Positions 61,036 through 64,000 of a DNA stretch of 64,000 nucleotides are shown in pieces (the first letter of the stretch is position 1; the number at the start of each line of letters is the position of its first letter). The translations under genes and the position numbers were made by a program. The stretch is from contig NZ_JACVEG010000002.1 of assembly GCF_014596725.1 (NCBI RefSeq), positions 496,001 through 560,000 of the forward strand, in the 5' to 3' direction. This DNA comes from Vibrio sp. Y2-5. Its GTDB lineage: Bacteria; Pseudomonadota; Gammaproteobacteria; Enterobacterales; Vibrionaceae. A model generated the notes under the pieces. It saw nothing but the letters and a program-made list of their open reading frames with translations. It was not told the origin of the DNA and did not search any database.

Positions 61036-62712
61036 CTAGATAGTATCTGAATTTGTTAATGAAATTTTATCTATGGTGTTTAAGCTTTCACGCAATGCGT
61101 CATCGAAATCTTTATACACATTCTCTTCACCAACAAGATGAATAATTCCTGCCCTTTCTAACTTTTGTGTGACACGCGCATTCGCTCCTGAAATGAGCAC
61201 GGTGACATTTTTATGATGAAAGTTTTCGATGATTTCTTCGAGAGCTTGCAGTCCGGTAATATCCATAAACGGTACCCATCTTAAACGTATGATCAGAATC
61301 TTTGGTGTTTCCTGAATGCTCGTCATCACACGCTCAAAAGTTTCAGCGGCAGCAAAAAAGAACGGACCATCAAGTGCATAAATAGCTAATTCTCGCGGCA
61401 ATACGCTCTTTCCATGACGCTTTAAATCGGGCGTTAATTCCTCCGCCGTTGGTGCTTTTACTTCTACACTAGAAGCCATACGTTTCACAAAGTGAAGTAT
61501 AGCGATAATCACACCTATGTTTACTGCGACGACAAGGTCTGCAAATACCGTCAAGCTAAAGGTAATAAGCAGGATAACCACATCTGCCTTAGGTGCTCGT
61601 TTTACCAGCTTAATGAAGTGTGGAATTTCACTCATGTTCCAGGCGACGACGAATAGAATCGCACTTAACGTTGCTAGCGGAATGTTAACCGCGAGTGGTG
61701 CGAGAACCAATAAAATGACGACGAGTGTTAAGGCGTGAATAATGCCGGCTAGCGGACTATTACCACCATTACGGATATTGGTCGCGGTACGGGCAATGGC
61801 ACCTGTTGCCGCAATACCACCAAAAATCGGTGCGATGATATTGGCAATTCCCTGTCCCACTAATTCTTGGTTTGAATTGTGTTTGGTTCCCGCCATACCA
61901 TCAGCTACAACTGCAGAAAGTAGAGACTCAATTGCACCGAGCATAGCGATAGCAAAAGCAGGGCCGATCAACTGAATAATCTGAGAAAACGAGATATCAG
62001 GAACAGAGAGTTCTGGTAAACCTTGCGGAATACCACCAAAAGCAGAACCTATGGTGCGTACGCCTTCAAAACCGACGACATACTGCAATGTGGTGACTAC
62101 CACCAGTGCCAGCAGAGGACCCGGAATACGCGACAACTTTGGAATTTTAGGCCCTGCAATCACCAAGGCCAAAGACAGCAAGGCTAACAAAGTGGTTGTT
62201 AAGTGAAGCTGTGGGAACGCGTGGAAAATAGCAATCAGCTTTTGATGAAAATGTGCACCACTGATCTTAGGTAGTCCAAAGAAATCTTGCCATTGACCAA
62301 CCCAAATAATGACGCCGATACCGCTGGTAAAGCCAACAATTACCGGGTCTGGTATATAACGAATGATGCTGCCGAGCTTAGTGACACCAAGAATAAGCAG
62401 AATCACACCCGCCATCATGGTCGCGATTTGTAATCCGCCAACCCCATACTGAGCAACTATTCCCGCCAGAATGACGATAAACGCGCCGGTAGGGCCTGCA
62501 ATTTGAACTCGCGAGCCACCAAATAGAGAGACAATTAAGCCAGCAATAATCGCGGTATAAATGCCTTGTTCAGGTTTCACTCCTGATGCAATTGCAAATG
62601 CCATCGCTAAAGGAAGAGCAACCACCCCGACAATCAATCCCGCACTTAAATTATTTAACCAGTGCTTACTTTTGAGCAGACCTGCTTTATGGGATTCATA
62701 GATGGCAAACAT
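61036..62712 (-). CDS. SulP-family anion transporter with STAS domain
   Basis: A 558-residue SLC26/SulP transporter, not closely similar to the tandem pair at 40.9-44.6 kb. Membrane domain about 20-420 with AGLIVGVVALPLAMAFAIASG, FGGSRVQIAGPTGAFIVI and the closing SLTVFADLVVAVNIG; STAS domain about 430-550 (ILIIRLRWVPFMDITGLQALEEI). The conserved FMDITG contains the STAS Thr/Ser-turn position. Candidate substrates are sulfate or bicarbonate. It stands alone. Confidence 0.88.
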   Translation of the reverse strand: MFAIYESHKAGLLKSKHWLNNLSAGLIVGVVALPLAMAFAIASGVKPEQGIYTAIIAGLIVSLFGGSRVQIAGPTGAFIVILAGIVAQYGVGGLQIATMMAGVILLILGVTKLGSIIRYIPDPVIVGFTSGIGVIIWVGQWQDFFGLPKISGAHFHQKLIAIFHAFPQLHLTTTLLALLSLALVIAGPKIPKLSRIPGPLLALVVVTTLQYVVGFEGVRTIGSAFGGIPQGLPELSVPDISFSQIIQLIGPAFAIAMLGAIESLLSAVVADGMAGTKHNSNQELVGQGIANIIAPIFGGIAATGAIARTATNIRNGGNSPLAGIIHALTLVVILLVLAPLAVNIPLATLSAILFVVAWNMSEIPHFIKLVKRAPKADVVILLITFSLTVFADLVVAVNIGVIIAILHFVKRMASSVEVKAPTAEELTPDLKRHGKSVLPRELAIYALDGPFFFAAAETFERVMTSIQETPKILIIRLRWVPFMDITGLQALEEIIENFHHKNVTVLISGANARVTQKLERAGIIHLVGEENVYKDFDDALRESLNTIDKISLTNSDTI

Positions 62713-62958
62713 ATCAATAGCCTTAAAAATGGTGTGGTAATCGAACGGCGTCTGATTCTACGCTCATTTCATATCCTGTAAAGGTAGGATTCAGATAGAA
62801 TTTATTCGCCAAAGTAAGCTTGTTTTTGAGCACGAAGACCCTTTGTGAGAGTTTGTCGTAATGAATTTTTACTAATAGGCTGAAGGCTAAGTACTCTCAA
62901 TGTCATAGCGCTTAGGTTATAGTGTTCGCGTCTTATAAAACAGCAAATTACTAACACT

Positions 62959-63588
62959 ATGAAAAAACGCTTTTTACCTATTCCTCTGATATTACTTACT
63001 CCTATTGTTTTGCTCGTTATCGTCGTTGCGGCGGGTGTTTACCGCTTTTCATTGTCTGATCAAGAAATCATGGCGAAATTCCCAACAACAACCAAACAAC
63101 ATGACCCAATAGCAAAAGCTGTGTTTGGATTAGACCTTCCTAACCCCATCACTGTTCCGGTTCCTGAAACCCCAAGCTTTGCATTTATGGAATCTTGGGA
63201 TGAGCAGCAGCGCTGGGTGATTGGAAACTATGATTCGGGCAGCGAACGTGGCTCTGTCGCATTGGATACTCAACGAATGCTGAAGCTCAAAGGTTTTGAA
63301 GAAAGTCATGGTTACCTTTCGGTGATTCGTGTTTCCAACCAAGGATCAGGGGAATTCAATTACTTAGCCTTATTTAAATATGACTCACTCAGATCTCGTA
63401 TGGTGATGGTGAGCAGCCAGCTTTTAGGTGATCGTATAAACGTGCAGACACTGGCCCAAAATGGAAGTAAAGTGACAGTTGAATTATTAAGCCATGAAAA
63501 TAATGTGGCTTTCTCTGAGGCACCAACGAAATCTATGTCTATACTATTTTCGATATCGGAGAAATATCAGCTATCTCCATCCAACTAG
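62959..63588 (+). CDS. Membrane-anchored protein of unknown function
   Basis: A 209-residue protein with one N-terminal hydrophobic helix (about 8-30, LPIPLILLTPIVLLVIVVAAG) and a periplasmic domain of about 175 residues rich in beta-prone segments, including GYLSVIRVSNQGSGEFNYLALFKY. No catalytic motif or cysteine pair is seen. I do not recognise a family. Confidence 0.65.
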   Translation: MKKRFLPIPLILLTPIVLLVIVVAAGVYRFSLSDQEIMAKFPTTTKQHDPIAKAVFGLDLPNPITVPVPETPSFAFMESWDEQQRWVIGNYDSGSERGSVALDTQRMLKLKGFEESHGYLSVIRVSNQGSGEFNYLALFKYDSLRSRMVMVSSQLLGDRINVQTLAQNGSKVTVELLSHENNVAFSEAPTKSMSILFSISEKYQLSPSN

Positions 63589-63741
63589 AAACTTCGTTTC
63601 AATAGGGTAGGTGTGTAGCAAGATAATGCCTTAGTGATACTCATTTGTATGAGGAAACTTCTTGGCTGAATTTAGATGTATATTTTTGAGTTTCTATCAT
63701 TTGCCTAGCAGAATACTTTATGAGCAAAAATGGAGTTTTAT

Positions 63742-64000
63742 ATGATTAATAAGCGTTTCTTTAAGACAAAAAATGAAGTAGAGGTGACATTTGAGCTGGA
63801 TGCACCGGATGTCGCATCGAATGTCGCTATTGTTGCAGATTTTCTTGATTGGCAGCCTCAGCCAATGAAGAAAGTTGCTAAATCCAGTGTGTTTAAGTTT
63901 AAAACCCGTCTACCAAAAGATTCTAATTACCAGTTCCGTTATCTTTTAGACGAAGAACTTTGGGTGAATGATCCGCAGGCCGATCAATACATTCCTAACG
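63742..64000 (+). CDS. Isoamylase early-set / CBM48-like protein, 3' end outside the window
   Basis: A partial frame of 86 codons from ATG at 63742, with GGAG six bases upstream. The visible part (FELDAPDVASNVAIVADFLDWQPQPMKK, positions 19-46, and YQFRYLLDEELWVNDPQADQYIPN) is the AMP-activated-kinase beta-type, CBM48/isoamylase early-set fold used for glycogen or starch binding; ADFLDW-x-P aligns with the glycan-binding turn. Full length and role are outside the window. Confidence 0.75.
   Translation, partial: MINKRFFKTKNEVEVTFELDAPDVASNVAIVADFLDWQPQPMKKVAKSSVFKFKTRLPKDSNYQFRYLLDEELWVNDPQADQYIPN

Overview
The window looks like chromosome II of a Vibrio species. Gene content and order match the Vibrio chromosome II backbone that I know from V. 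cholerae: mtlADR, sstT, a DUF368 gene beside a PilZ gene, and a chemoreceptor followed by pstSCAB and a cdgA-like diguanylate cyclase. A Vibrio-repeat (VCR) type attC site supports the genus. I see no tRNA, rRNA, CRISPR array, prophage or insertion sequence. Base composition looks even, except for a more AT-rich accessory stretch at about 36.3-38.9 kb.

Layout. 1-5.8 kb: start of an exported or membrane protein (left edge), EamA permease, FadL-type porin, TauE/SafE permease, YccF, a winged-helix/PD-(D/E)XK-like protein and a small NifW-like protein. 5.9-11.2 kb: YpfH-like hydrolase, YbiT (ABC-F), YegD (Hsp70-like), LplA and a 58-aa protein. 11.3-16.9 kb: a Gfo/Idh/MocA oxidoreductase and the mannitol operon mtlA-mtlD-mtlR, with hairpins in both spacers and a long, structured mtlA leader. 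16.9-20.9 kb: M23 peptidase and bactofilin in overlapping frames, SstT, RsgA. 21.1-24.6 kb: copper delivery to oxidase (PCuAC, SCO and an anchored protein), the DUF368 (PopT) lipid-phosphate transporter, and a PilZ c-di-GMP receptor. 24.6-31.0 kb: GNAT, EEP phosphatase, MFS, Aer-like receptor, DUF3316, an unassigned permease. 31.1-36.3 kb: NrtR divergent from pncB (NAD salvage), then an oxidoreductase/UPF0303/M20 operon.

36.4-38.6 kb is the accessory part. It holds a 316-aa protein with a plausible papain-like Cys-His-Asp triad and a 273-aa gene of unknown function whose stop codon runs into a VCR-like attC, so it is a mobile integron cassette lying away from any visible integrase.

38.9-51.7 kb: rhodanese, nucleotidyltransferase, HAD phosphatase, two tandem SulP transporters of identical length, a NemR-type regulator with curA (two matching operators), an RluA-family pseudouridine synthase, EamA permease, a His-rich CDF metal exporter with a MarR regulator, LysE and Lrp. 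51.8-64 kb: methyl-accepting receptor, Pho-box-driven pstSCAB without phoU, a diguanylate cyclase co-transcribed with a periplasmic molybdopterin-fold protein (possible pterin-sensing pair), YjiH permease, a third SulP transporter, an anchored unknown protein and the start of an isoamylase early-set (CBM48-like) protein.

Several units work as modules: mannitol uptake and oxidation; copper loading of cytochrome oxidase; NAD salvage under NrtR; electrophile detoxification under NemR; phosphate uptake under PhoB next to c-di-GMP synthesis.
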